A DNA stretch of 64,000 nt, taken from assembly GCA_027924585.1 (NCBI GenBank), contig BSBM01000994.1, positions 14,779,001 through 14,843,000 of the forward strand. The letters are read 5' to 3'. Made by a program: the position numbers and the translations under genes. The DNA is from Larix kaempferi. Taxonomy: Eukaryota > Streptophyta > Pinopsida > Pinales > Pinaceae. The notes under the pieces are model-generated. The model was not told the origin of the DNA. It searched no databases and saw only the letters and a list, made by a program, of their open reading frames with translations. Shown here piece after piece: positions 1 to 12,416 of this stretch (positions within the stretch are counted from its first letter, which is position 1; every line of letters begins with the position of its first letter).

Positions 1-1283
1 GCCTTGGGCCTTGAGGAATTGGTTAGGTTGATAGGCATTAGGATTGATGCCCAAAGTGGTGAAGATGAATATATTTTTGTTTCTATTTGCTTGAAATTGT
101 GATGTGCACTTCCAATGCCTCTTGTAGTCAATTGGGTGGCTCTTATACTAGTTCACCAGAGTGTGACTAAGATGAAGACTAGAAAAGTAAGTAAAAATCT
201 ATATGTAAACTAATTAAAGTCGATTTCAAGACCAAGTTATTTTAAGTCTAAGATCATATGATGCCCCATATTTTGAATTAATCATATATTTTGGTAATGA
301 AAAAGGTAAGTGGCCTTAAAATTAATAATAATAAGTAAGAATGATAAGTAATCATAATTAACAGTGATAATAATAATCATAATAAATACTAGTAATGAGA
401 AAAATGATAGTGAGATAATAAATTGACCAAATATTATAAAAGAAAAAGTCGAAAAGAGACAAATTACTAAAACAAAAGGTAGAAATTAAGTTCAATAAAG
501 AAAAATATAACTAGAAGCAACAAGCTTAAAGATAAGAGTAATTACTTAATGGAAAGTGGAGTATCTGCATTGGATTTTTTCACATATGCATATGAAGAAT
601 AACTATTTTAGTGGGTTTTAGGGAGGATGAATCCATCTTCGGATTGGATCATTTTGACCCTCGGCAATTTGTCTTTGGAGATTGGGATCCTAAAGGAAGA
701 TGAATGATAGCTTGATTTGGTTTATTTATTGAGGGATTAGAGGAGTTCAATTGGATAAACTTATAGAAATTATTGGGTGGAGAGTTGTCCCCCATAATTT
801 GTTTCTCATATTACTACAGATGGAGAGAGTGACAGGTTGGAGCTTCACTGGTTCATTCTTAGAAAATATGTTTAAGATGGTTATGTACAAAACTCTTAAG
901 TATGTTTTCTAGTTTGCTTGGTGAATTATGCAAATAATTTGTGGTTGTAGCAAGGAAATAATATTAGATGTGGGTTAGTGTTCTATACATCAAAGGAAAA
1001 TCAAGATTCAAATAAAGTAAAAGGAAAAATGGACAAGTGCTAATAAAAATAAAAGATAAAGAAAGAGTTTGCTAAACCAAATAATATTTTCCCAATGGTG
1101 TCACCTAGGAAATGGAGGCTTCAATGGAATCCAACAAACTCCCTTATTGAGGGTCTATTTTTTACCATGTAAGTGCTTGATAGCAATATTAGAAAAATGG
1201 AGAAAAACACTTGCTTCTTTAGGAAGAAGACAATGGAACCTTGCATGCAAAATCGTTATAGGAAATGGGTGCAAAGATGATAT
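1..1283. other. AT-rich flank without a recognisable gene
   Basis: AT-rich sequence left of the outermost retroelement. A 74-codon open frame on the plus strand (1069-1293) runs into the LTR at 1289, so it is not an intact gene, and I do not recognise it. Taking out the element rejoins this flank to the sequence at 32452. Confidence 0.5.
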
Positions 1284-1288
1284 ATCAC

Positions 1289-1515
1289 TATAAGATGCTA
1301 AAGTCTTACATGTTGGATATTTATCTATATTTTATTATTTTATATTTTGATGATGAATAATAGTACAACAATGGTGTGTATATATACACCATAATGTGAT
1401 AAGTCGCAATATTTTATTAAGTGATCATGACTTATCATATTTAAACTAATTATATATTAACCCTAATAAATAATAATTTAAATAACGATGGTAATATACT
1501 TTTTGGTATATTACG
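1289..1515 (-). repeat. 3' LTR of the outermost element
   Basis: 227 bp, the left partner of 32219-32446. It contains the perfect palindrome GGTGTATATATACACC and an inverted repeat at one end (GTAATATAC / GTATATTAC). On the minus strand this is the 3' LTR. Its terminal bases have drifted (TATAAG instead of TGTAAG at the left end, TTACG instead of TTACA at the right). Confidence 0.85.
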
Positions 1516-1569
1516 AGTCATGCTACCTTGAAAAGATTTGTCCATGAATCTCGGATTCTGCTTAATTAA

Positions 1570-1982
1570 CTACAACATCAAAGAGGCTTCCAAACTTGAT
1601 GACAAACAAACATTCTTTACTGACTTATTCTGGATAATAGTACCATGATTTAATAGTTCTTGAAAGAGTAGGTCATATTTCCATTCAAATCTCTCCATGC
1701 ATATGATTCTGTAGATTAAAACATAAAGAGTAATGGGGGTATTGTTCCGAGTTTCCAATCTGATGTCTTCATGAAGAACTTGCATCAACATGTTAATATC
1801 AGATATTTTTGCATGAATTGGAATGATCGTGATTTCTATCTGACATATAGCTTCTTTAATGTTGATCAATGCATCTTCAAACATGGTTGGATCTTCAGTT
1901 ACATTTTTTATGGTCTTCTTATCTGTAGTGGAAACTACAAACAACTAATTACTTAATTCAATCTCATTGGTTAAGGTGTCTT
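1570..1982 (-). pseudogene. C-terminal part of the ORF carried by the outermost element
   Basis: A minus-strand frame of about 135 codons ends with a stop near 1570. It has one in-frame stop shortly after the gypsy junction. It looks helical and charged, and I do not recognise a family. Reading across the gypsy insertion and keeping one TSD copy, it continues in frame from the frame at 30535-31747. The gypsy element therefore landed inside this coding region. Together the halves give about 540 codons. The product could be a gag-like protein of the non-autonomous element or a captured plant sequence; nothing visible decides this. Confidence 0.6.
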
Positions 1983-2844
1983 TGTTTGCACGAGGCTAGT
2001 TCATAGAATTTTTGGCACCAACAACAAGAAGGAGGAGAAGTGGAAATCGAAAACTAGAAAACGACAAGGGTAAAGAGTGATCACGGAGTGGAGCAAAGTG
2101 GTTAAAGCAGTTAAAGCGGAGTTAGGAGTTAGTTAGACTTGGTGGTTAGATATGTCCACTTTGCGAAGTGGACTAATTTTGTAACGACCACTGAGCCTAT
2201 AAATAGAAGTCGCATTGTAAGCCTTTTGGGCATCTTTGATCTATCTTGGGCATTATTATCATGATTATCTGGAGACTATGATCTAAGTTGTTGAGATGGG
2301 TTTTGTGGATTTGCGTCCTTGTCAGCTATCTAATTTTTAAGACAGATTGATGAATAATGAGAAGGAATGTTTTGTTCATGATTTTGTCTCTCATGTGTCT
2401 TGTCGCAGTATGATGTGTTGTGTCATAGTATGATTAGATGTGTTGTGTTTCAGTATGATTAGATATGCTGTGTCACAGTATGGATAGATCTATTATGTTG
2501 CAGTTATGATATGTATCGCTTATCTGTTAAATGTGTTTCTATAATATGTTACTGCGTAGAACTGATTAGTATTTCTTTGTATGCAATGATGGTGTTACGA
2601 TGCAAATGCTAATTGTGTCGATTTCTAGGTTATGTTGCGATTAACTGTTAATAATGCATGTCCTCTTATACCTACGGAAGCTTGGTTTTTTCAACCCCCT
2701 TAGGTGCCCCGAGTGAGACCTCACTCGCTTTGTGAGTATTGCTGGAAAGGATAAACCCTTTCTGGGCTGGTATCTATGGGTGTTTGTGTTGAGCTTTGTT
2801 GACACTGTGTAAAGTGAACCCTTGTCAACAGATATGTGTCAACA
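1983..2844 (+). repeat. 5' LTR of plus-strand gypsy element
   Basis: 862 bp, starting TGTTTGCACGAGG and ending TGTGTCAACA. It matches 29105-30534 once the solo LTR there is removed (about 839 bp). A TATA box (TATAAATA, 2198-2205) gives a likely U3/R boundary. Inside is a run of TGTTGTGTC.CAGTATGATTAGAT near-repeats (about 2400-2500). The sequence right after the LTR, TGGTTCCATTG, sits where the PBS should be. Confidence 0.92.
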
Positions 2845-2845
2845 A

Positions 2846-4720
2846 ATGGTTCCATTGCCAAGACCTTAGTGCAAGAAAGAGAGGATATATTGTGGCATCC
2901 GAAAAAGCCGGAGATCATAGAGTGGTCCACAAAAAAGATGCGAGAGTTTGCTGAGGAAGAAAATCAAAACCTTGGATGGTCGACAGACCAATTGTTGCAG
3001 AAGTACATCTAGACTGATATCCACGAGGTAGTTTTTTGTGAGTTTCCTATACTCTTGTATGAATGGTTGGATGAACTAACTTATCAGAAAAATAATTTCC
3101 AAGAAGGCGAGCCAGAGAATTGGACCACGGAACTGATCCAACAATTGAATCATGTCAATAATAAAACTTCAAGGGTTGTCGACGTCTAGGTGGATAGCAT
3201 TTTGGAAGGGTACATTAATGAGTTTTCTCTCGATATAGTTAGATTGTACAATGATGTAGAAAGGAAGTTCTTTAAGGAACCTAGAATAAGGTACTTATTT
3301 TCATTACAACTGTGGATCAAAAATCTCATTTGTGAAAAAGCAATATTGAAGATGAATCCAATGAGTGAAATTCTGATGTGTGGAGGTTATGGTTACTGCG
3401 CAGATGCAGGTCTGATAAAATGATGCGGGGTAGATGGAAATGAGGTACGATGGAATTGTAAGGGAATTTGTGGAAGATTATGGCCTCCTGAGGAGTGGGG
3501 AAAGGTTCCAGCCGAAGAAGAGGAGGAGGACTAATATATAGAGAGAGAGTCCTAGTGCGATATATAGAGGACTCTGAAGCAGACCCACGAGGGACTAAGT
3601 GACTCTACAGCGACGAATTGGATGACCAGGCTATCCCTGAACCTGAGGAAGGACAGACCCAAGGCTATGACGTACCCACAACCCTGTGCACTTTGCCAAA
3701 CTTTGGAGGAAGAAACACGAGCTCTTTGCAAGTTTGTTCCATGGGTCAAAATAGCAGTAATAGTAGTGTATCTATAGACACGGGTAGAAAACCAAGGATG
3801 GAAGGTGACAATGTGAAGTTACCTCTCTTTCAGGGTAATGGGACAGAGGATCCCAATCAACATTGGTTCTTGTGCGAAGTGGTGTGGATAGTAAAACAAG
3901 TGCATGATGAAGCTACCAAGAAGGGACAGCTGGCGACGACCTTCAGAGGTCATGCATTGCATTGGTACATGAAATTCACATAAGTATCTATAGGGATTCC
4001 ACATAAGAAATTGGCAGAAATCAGAGTTGGGATGGTTGACAAGTTTATGAAGCCTAAATCAGAATCACAGTACATCACAGAATTGGAGGAGATAAAGAAA
4101 TTTCCTAATGAGTCGCTATGGGATATTGATCAGAGGTTCAAAAATTTGATAGCTAAAGTTATTTTTGGGATGAGTGATGTGCAACACAAGGAATGGTTTA
4201 TTATAGCATTGATACAGCACATCTGGATGTCATTGATGCAGCAAAATATCTTATCTCAGGAAAAGGATTTGGAACTCGCGATGAAGCGTGAAGCTTCGCC
4301 AATTGGTGAAGCAAGGATCGGCATGAGCCAGATCCAATCGCAGCTAGCAAAATTAACTATTTAGCTGCAGTATATTAAGAAAGGGGAGAAAGTTCGCGAA
4401 GAGGTAGGGTACAGTTGATGAAAGTCTGAAGTGAATCATAAATATCAGTGTCCTGACTTCCGCGAGTATCTACAGTCTGGTGCGCCCAATCCACTCAGTC
4501 AAGGAAGGATACCCTGGTGCTGATTTTTCCAAACAAAAGGACATTTCTTAGAGGAATGCGTGTATTTACAGAAGGTTGTGTCAAAGCCAGCTAATCTTCA
4601 TCGTAAATTTTGTCGATCTGTCGGCCATGATGAGAAAAACTATGAGCATATCACTTGCTTCAAGAAAGGACTATTGATAATTACTTCATGAATGGAGATG
4701 AGCAACAATAGGCATAAATA
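2846..4720 (+). pseudogene. gag: gypsy gag polyprotein, first gag domain (decayed)
   Basis: Degraded Gag, the nucleocapsid/capsid precursor that packages element RNA. The N-terminal part (2866-3423) matches the minus-strand copy near 43000-43400, including a VDSILEGY motif. A frameshift lies between 3423 and 3618. The frame then holds the gag core (about 3780-4364): LPLFQGNGTEDP, HWF, an A-L-H-W-Y-M-K-F motif, a stop near 3981, then a long helical stretch. Degenerate zinc-knuckle motifs follow (GHFLEEC near 4545, CRSVGHDEKN near 4615). A Q/N/Y-rich segment and another CX2C...C motif extend to about 5000. Several in-frame stops rule out a functional product. Confidence 0.85.
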
Positions 4721-5520
4721 CATCCATCGCAGCAACATTACAATCAACCACAGTATAATCAGTCATAGTACAATTTGCCGCAGTACAATCAACCACAATT
4801 CAATCAACAGTAAGGAGGACTGAGAGGAGGATATCGCAGTGGTCTGAGTGGAGGTTTTAGTCGCAGAGGAACCTTTGGTCGAGGTCAAGGACCAATCACA
4901 TTATATAATTATGGACAAATCAGACATTATCAAAGGGATTTCCAGAATCCAACCCCTCATTGTACCTATTGCAGTGCAACTAATGTCGAAGAGTGTCCCC
5001 AACTAATCACAAAGTGGCAGGCTAAGAACGTGCCACAACTTTGACCGAACCCAAACTTGAACTAGAACCAGAATCCCAATCAGAACGTACAGAATATCTC
5101 AGCTGAGGTAAGAGGTCAACTAGTGAATGTCGTAGTAGTCACCAGAGGTGGAGTTGCGACAGGAGAAGATAGGCCACTACCAAATATATGGTCTGTGACC
5201 CATAAACAGGTACGATTTGATGTTGAAGAAGAGAAATGAAATTTTTGGGAAGCATGAGATGCACTAATAAGGAATAATGCTTAATCAACACCTATAGTCC
5301 CCAAAGAACCTATCTATGAAATGCTGCCAATTTTTTATCTGACAATGTCACAGAAGTCACTAGGAAAGGTCAGCACTTTGAAAGTTTTTCTAGAAAGTTG
5401 TTTAACATTAGAAAAGGATCAAGAAACATGGGAAGAGATAGCTAGCTTCTTGTATCGACAGGAAGAGGGGTGACAGGATCATACATTCAACCATTTTCAC
5501 AAGAAGAAAACAAGAAGAGA
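4721..5520 (+). pseudogene. gag-protease linker with Q/N/Y repeats and a degenerate zinc knuckle
   Basis: The plus-strand frame reads as repeated QYNQP/QFNQ units (about 4735-4815), then a G/R-rich stretch, then CTYCSATNVEEC near 4960, a zinc knuckle lacking its histidine. Stops are frequent. The same order (low-complexity segment, then linker) occurs at 40900-41900 on the minus strand in the related element, so it belongs to the family. Confidence 0.6.
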
Positions 5521-5521
5521 G

Positions 5522-5940
5522 ATGAGGATGAATGCCAAGATTGACGCATATGATATGGATTCCATCATTCTAGATATAGGACCCGATGTGAATATCCTAA
5601 CCAAGCAAACATGGGAAGCAATGGGGAAGCCACAATTGGTATGGTCCCTTGTGCAGCTTCGTTTAGAAAATCAGATTAAGTTTACACCAATTGATCAGTT
5701 TCCTCATATACCAGTCGAGGTAGAAGGATTGAAGACATATGCATATTTTGACGTCATAGAGATAATTGATAACACTAGCCTATATCATGTGCTATTGGGG
5801 ATAGAGTGGGCAATGGAAAATTAGGAAGTTATAAATTTCAAGAAAAGAACGAAGTATTTTGAGAACTGCAACATGAGGGTTATTGCTCCACTTGATTAAC
5901 TTAAAGGACAGAGATATGTTGAACCAATGAGAGACGAGCC
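5522..5940 (+). pseudogene. gypsy aspartic protease
   Basis: Retropepsin-like domain that would cleave the polyprotein. ILDIGPDVNILTKQTW (residues 16-31 from 5522) is the active-site loop, with D-I-G instead of D-S/T-G. VLLGIEW near residue 90 matches the conserved ILG.DW end of plant gypsy proteases. A stop follows at about 5822. The frame is cut at 5941 by the gag-only element. The copy at 40277-40897 has D-L-G at the same place. The family assignment is firm; the stop and truncation make it inactive. Confidence 0.85.
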
Positions 5941-6880
5941 TGTATTGGAGAAAACTCACTATGGCTTGGGAATACCACAATAGACAGATGACTACCAGAA
6001 ATCTACTCAATTCTCAAAACAATGCTATTATAAATGACAATGTTAAAATAATGGAGAAATGTAACCAACCTCGATCCAACGTTTGATGTAGATCCACGTT
6101 GGAGCTTTCAATCTGTGCACATCCAAGCACTTGTAATCTGCAAATTAGTCTTGACAACCAATATCTAACAAGTACACATGATATATAAATGACATTAACA
6201 TTATCAATAACAATGGTCCATAATATCATAAGCAAATGTAACCCAATGTATAATAAATGACATTCACACCATGAATGGACGAGAATATGAGTTTTTCTAT
6301 TAATTAACAAGAAGAAGTACAAAGTGATATGACCTCTTGCCGGCAACCAATCTGAACCAAGATCTAGATCAATCCACTTGTGCCTCCACCACTTCAATCC
6401 TCCATGAAAGGCAAACTCAAACTAGCAAGGAGTTTCGAAGGTGAACATAACTGGTTCACAACTACAAGGATCAATGAATGCAGACTCAAGATAGGGAAAA
6501 AATCCACTAGAGTGCCTTTACTATTCTCTTCTTCCTCCCATCCATAAGCCATATGTGCTCAATATATAGTCCTCTCAAAGGTAGGTGAAAGGACTCATTG
6601 AGACGTTACTTGGGTAGATGGAGAGCCAAAGGTCACCCAATGACCACGTTTTGGGAGTAAAAACTAATAAAGTAGTGGTTTTTACCATTTTACTTGATTC
6701 CCACGAGCTATAGGGATGCAACTCGTGGGTACGCATGCTATAGTGATGCACCATGCAGGTAGGAACAAAAAAAGGGTAAACTGGTATCACTAAAGGATGA
6801 AAATGGATCTTAGTCACTAAAATGGATCCTACAGGACAAAGAATGCTGATGCTCATAGGGTGGAAGATTTCTGTGTAACA
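5941..6880 (-). repeat. 3' LTR of gag-only element
   Basis: 940 bp, a near-identical partner of 13978-14918. On the minus strand it carries a TATA-like motif near 6565 (ATATATTGAG region). The minus frame encoding KWWRHKWIDLDLGSDWLPARG is shared with the other LTR and with the inverted solo LTR at 57460-58383. It is an LTR sequence feature rather than a gene. Confidence 0.9.
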
Positions 6881-8968
6881 GATGCCCCTAATGTGTGAGG
6901 TCAGAGACTGAAATGTGCTATGATGGCTGAAATACATTATGAAACTCAGAAGTGGAGTGATGTAGACACGAGTGGAAAGAACGACTCACTCGTCATAGTA
7001 CAATAGTATCTCTGAATACATGTCGGTATAGTACAACAATCTGATATAATGGCCATGGATAGGTAGTACATAAGTAAATATATGTCACAAGTGATCATAG
7101 CCATGATCCCTCTACAGTAAGATATGGTCTTCTGCTGAAAAGAAGACAACTGGTGCAAAACTTGAGGTACAAACTGCTGAAATCTAAGAGGTGGTATCTC
7201 AGATGTAAAGTCAAAGTCATATGTAGCATACTAAATGCCACAATTTCCTGGGGTCTTCTACACAAGTCTTCGACGGTGCAAGTCTCACCAAGTGAATAAA
7301 GGAGTAGGGGTCAAACCTGATGAGACATCGTCTGATTACCGATCATTGATGTATACCGTTAACAGATGCGAGATGACCCACCAATTATGAAAATGGGTAT
7401 CAAGGCACAGAGCACAATCATCAGAGTGTAAATAAATGGGTTGAAGTCGAACACTAGGATGAATTCATCAATCAGGGGACATTGACGTATTCCCAAAACT
7501 GTTGATGGTGAGAGAACCTACCACTAATGACTGCAAGCCTCAAGGTACTCAACTGAACTCTAAGCCTCAACTCCTGAAATAAATGAGTTGAAGTCGACGG
7601 AACGAGACTCGCTGGAAGAAGGGCATTAAGGCATCCCCCATCAACTAGCACGAGGTACCAGCAATGCTGAAAGATTTGGAAGATCTCAGGTGAAACAGAC
7701 TAACTCAATAAGGATGGCCGATATGCAATAGTCAGGATATCTCAGGAGTGGCCGACACTGGTTTCAGGACATCCTTTGAACAAGAGCATGAGTAGATGGA
7801 TAGACTCAAGCAACATAGATTTGACATAAACTGTGCAATGCAGGAGGCATTACAAAGGGCTCCATAATGACTAGAAGCTTAACCAAATGGTGGAGAAAAC
7901 TGAGAAACAAGTACAGCTCCTAAGGCCCAACTATAGTCCCAACTCATAATGTATGGAGTGGAATGAATGCTTTGTTCAAAGGTGACACAACAGCTGCCAA
8001 CAAGAAAAAGTGACCATAATCTCGTCCATCTTTTTGGAATATTTGATTTTTTTTGTCTTTTTCATATTTGGGAAAAGCTTGAAAAAGAATAAAATTGCTT
8101 ATAGTACAACAAGTGAGGGAACGAGTGTCAAATAGCTAGTAGACTAGTCCCAAGCAATGGAACATACCTATGCTCAATGCAAGGAAGTGAATGCAGGATG
8201 TGGACACTCGGGGGTGCGTTCCCTCAGGGTCAAAAGGTCATCAAATTGCAAAGGCAAAATATAAGCTCTACAGGGCTCGATAGGGGAAAAGTGCTCAGGG
8301 ACCAGGCTAACAACTGAGTAAGTGGGAGCCGGCACAAGGCTCAAGCGGCAAGCAGGATGATGCAATGCAATCACAACATGATATAACTAAGGGGAGTCAT
8401 TTTCCGTAAAGTTAGTCTCCTCACCTGAAAAAGTGTAAAACAATGAGAGAACAACTCTTCTAGTCACGTATGACTAGAGTATACATTTTTCATAATTAAT
8501 CCACAAAGGTCCGGAAAAGGGGTAAACTTATACCTAAGTGGATGTCGCCTCAAATCCTTTAACGAGTCTGAAATAACAAGTATACTCAGCAATCTTGTTT
8601 GATTTGGAAAAGTCTAACAAGGGCTTAAAAAAGACTTTATAAAAATCTTTTCCATAAAGGTTTAACGAGCCCGAAAAAGTAAAATCGTGACCTCCTTACT
8701 GTTTTTAACGAGCTCAAAGGAGATATGGAAGAATGCTGATAATGAGAGAAGACAAGTGTCATGGGCATGCGAGACTAGTTCCAAGCGCATGGAACAAAGC
8801 TATGCATAATGCAAGGAACATGAGCAAGATAAGGACACTTAGGGGTCAGATGGCACAAGGTTCAAATGCATCATAACAATGGGGAGGCCTAAACCTATAT
8901 TCAAGGTTCTGAATATGCTTACCATGAACGAAGAAAACGTCAAAAAGGACCAGTAAACAAGTATAAGT
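6881..8968 (-). other. 3' non-coding interior of gag-only element
   Basis: About 2.1 kb between the end of the gag frame and the 3' LTR (minus orientation). I see only short frames and no pol motifs. The related gypsy elements have nothing like it, so it may be element-specific non-coding sequence or fully decayed pol. Confidence 0.6.
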
Positions 8969-11900
8969 CTAGATAAGAATCCTATCTCCAAGAAACATAA
9001 GTACCAAGATCATCTCTAAAATGTATGTAAAGAAATATCTGATACACATCACTACACTAGAAACATTTTCAACTTCACTATGGTTAACCTCAGACATAAC
9101 GCAAGTAGGGGTAACCACTGAAGGTGCCATAGTACCAATACCTGAGGGATAAAAATGATCATCTTCAAAATGAAGAGCAAAGCTGAAGGATGTGAAGGAA
9201 TCTGCAGTGGCAAATTCATCATCACAGGAGTTGGAAAGTCTAGATGTAGAATCAAACTCATCAGCATCACCGATTTGCGGATCTATAGGAGAGCTCAAAG
9301 ACTCATGAGACTCAAATGTAAAATCAGGGCTGGACAAGACTGTGAATGGATACAAATTCAAATGGATGGCATGTTGTATTATAGGATCATCTCGTTCAAT
9401 AAGATCAAGGGTGGGAAGGAAATAAAATTGATGATGAGAATCCTCCCAAGGCTTATCATTACCATTCATGACCTCAATAAAAACTTCATCTGAAGGTAGA
9501 ATACCATCGAGGCAATCATGTGAACAAGATGGGTCAACTGCACATGTGGGTAGCATAATGAGATCTTCTTCAACTGTCTGGGAAGAAGAGAGATCCGGAT
9601 TTGCAGTGGTTTGTTGGATGTGATCGTAAGTGAGCTCTGCTATGATTATGCGTGAAGCATTTGAGAACACCTTTCAGTATCCATGGCATAATAGAAGGCT
9701 TCTTGATATGCAAGGAATTATCAGGAGGAGGGGGAGGCTCATTCCCCAAATTCAGTTGTGGTGCACCATAATCACGTTGATGAGTAGCAACACAAACCTC
9801 TGATTGAACCAGATTCACACATCCATAACCACTAGTATTGGAAGAAGATGTTGTCGTTTCATTACTACCGTAACCAGTGGTGGGAGCATGCGAAGCCATG
9901 TTCAGGTGATGAGGTAAGGGATCCTTCAGCACAGCTAGGCTCTATGCGAAATGCTTCAATTCTTCTTCAATACAAGGACATAAGTGAGTAAGATGATCCT
10001 CCCCACAAAGCTTGCAAGGCAATTTCACCTTACGCCTAGGTTTACGATCCTGACCAGCATTACTGCCTTCCCGAGGAGGGTCGACATTCTCTTTACGAGG
10101 AGTATTACGATTGCTATTGTTCTTACTTCCATTGTTTCCACCCGTATGATTATTTCTCCCCTTTTTCTTACCACCAGGCTGCTGGTTACCCGATGGTTTC
10201 ATTGATTGCACATTGTGTACATCAGACGACGGAGCGGAAGTGGACAAGGTGTGAACCTGTCTGGGAGCAAACTGGTTTAGCGACAAATTTTGCATTTGAT
10301 TAGATACCAAGTCTATAGGGTGAGTGCATGCGAACCCCACGATGCCATAGGCATGTGTTCCAGGAACCGACGTGGGCTCATGTCTTGTTCTCGGTGCGTC
10401 AGGAATAATGTCATACAAAATTCCAGACTGAGAATAAAGTAGATCTAACTGCTGGACTTTCAAGATAGATTGTTCCTTAGTCACAATGTCGGACATCGAA
10501 ACATCCTTAGCAATGTATGGGAGTAAAGACTTAAGGGACCATTCCAACAGGAACTCTGGAGGAATGTTGGCTTTCACTAATCTCTTCCGTCGACACCACT
10601 CTTGAACGTGGTCAGAAATATGTGTGGCCTTATTCTGACGGAAGGTGGACAACAACTCAGTGCCAGTATCATAACGAACTGGAAACTGGAAATGGTCTAA
10701 TAAAACCAAAGCAATCTCGTTGAATCCCCTATAGGTGTTTCCAGGCAACTCCACATACCACTTCGCGGCTACCCTTGTGAGGGTGCGTTGAAATAGTCGT
10801 AATCGAATGGAATCACGATTGAAAGAGTTGGAGGAGCACCAAAGGTGAAATGTCGTGACATGATCTCCTAGGTCCTCACCATCTTTCCCTTCAAAATTTG
10901 GAATGTTTGAAGGGAGCTTGGTAGGGACCGGGGGCCAAGTAGGATCGTGACACACCGGATCATTCGTGAGCTTTAAAAGATCTGGGAGATTCAAGCGTGC
11001 AAGGAATGAGAGTTGTGGCTGGAAAGCTTGATTATAAGTCCCCATAAAAGGTTGGTTAAACGAAACTGTGTTGTAAGATGGACCAAAAACTTGACCATGA
11101 GGGTTAAACTGCTGATAATGAGGACCTGACGGCCCGTAAGCTTTCCCATGGCCATAAGATGGATAACCTCCCCCTACCTGACCCATTTGAGAGTAAGAAG
11201 GTATATCTGTGTTTTGAGCACCATATTGGGGGTGTGGGTGATACTGGTGGCCAGCACCGACTATGTTATAGTAAGGGTTGCCACCATGGGTATGGGGCAT
11301 GTATGTACTATTCATAGTGGGAACCGTGTTGTATTGATCGTAATGGTATGGTATGTTCCCACCCCCAATATTAGGATTAGCTTGAGAAGTCGTGTGATGA
11401 CCATAAGCATGAGAAGTATTCCCAGGTCCAATATGGATGTGACCAATAGCAGGGTTGGTGGTGTGATGTCACTGTGGATAGGAAATATTCCCACCCCCTA
11501 CATTACTATTACTAGTGGCGGCAGTGGACACAAAAGTATGCGGTATGTGTCCACCGCCATGGTTGGGAGGAACAATATCATGTGCAAAAGCAGTCCTGGG
11601 TTGACGAGTAGCGACATGTGTATTAGGTGGTGGATGGTGAGTCATGTTTCGAACAACATTCCGACTAGGTTGGGTATTCCTAGGAGGTGGTCACGTTCCA
11701 ACATTAGCATGGTTAGGATTCTGACTAGTCCCCATACTATGTGAGTGGGTGGGCAACGTAGTGCCCCCAGCTAGGGTAGTGCCCCCAGTGGGTATAGTAT
11801 GGCTAACACTTTGACTAGTTCCAGCATGAGTACCAACCATAGTGGAAGGTTCGACAGTATTGTGACTAGGCATACCAAAAGAGAGTGCAGTGGGGTTGAC

Positions 11901-12416
11901 CATAGGGCCGGAATCATCATGAGTCTTAGGCCTCCTATATCTAAAATCGCATGGAAACGAAGGAATGAAAGGCTCGTCCTATTCTTCCTCCTTGGGTAAG
12001 TCGAGCATCCCGTAAAGATAATTATCCAGATTCGAAGGATCAAACGGATCTCGGTCAAGTGGATTAGGCCAAATAGAATGAGGTTGAGTCTCAGGTGGAT
12101 CACCTCCATGTTCCTCATGAGGAGTCTGGGGATCGGAAGTATGTTCAACTCTACCTGAAGGAGTAGAAATGTCTTGCTCGATATCCGGATGGGCAGTCAT
12201 GTAGTCCTCAACGTAAGTCTCGTAAGAATTCGAAGACTCAGAGGGAGCCCTCCGGCATCCTCTAGCAATACAATGTATAACTTGGAGTGGCTTTAAACTA
12301 TCCAAACAATGGGATAGGAAAAGAGTAGGGCTCCATGCCACGTTCTCTCCGGAGAGAGACAAAGTGTCTCCTAAAGGCCAACTATCGATCGAAAACAGTA
12401 AATCAAAAGCACACAC
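8969..12416 (-). pseudogene. gag: gag of the gag-only element
   Basis: Minus-strand segments at 12416-11979, 11903-11691, 11315-9942 and 9932-9570 share one frame, separated only by stop codons. A frameshift near 9600-9670 leads to the last 234 codons. The N-terminal half is G/H/N/P/Y-rich. In the 457-codon segment starting at 11315, residues about 138-275 are a Retrotrans_gag domain (FEGKDGEDLGDH, then RVAAKWYVELPG at 181-192). A basic N/K/R-rich stretch follows. Then comes a zinc knuckle with C434, C437, H441 and C446, i.e. CX2CX3HX4C, one residue shorter than the classical CX2CX4HX4C. The tail after the knuckle is acidic and S/D-rich with no protease signature. The likely role was RNA packaging; stops make it a pseudogene. 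Confidence 0.85.

Noticed and set aside
1293-1515. MITE or Helitron end (terminal hairpin)
   Set aside because: The partner copy at 32219, TG...CA ends and the shared ATCAC TSD show these are LTRs of one element.
9155-9493. 112-codon plus-strand ORF
   Set aside because: Antisense shadow of the acidic gag tail at 8969-9670.
11148-11744. 198-codon plus-strand ORF
   Set aside because: It is antisense to the G/H/N/P-rich gag of the gag-only element; low-complexity bias opens the reverse frame.
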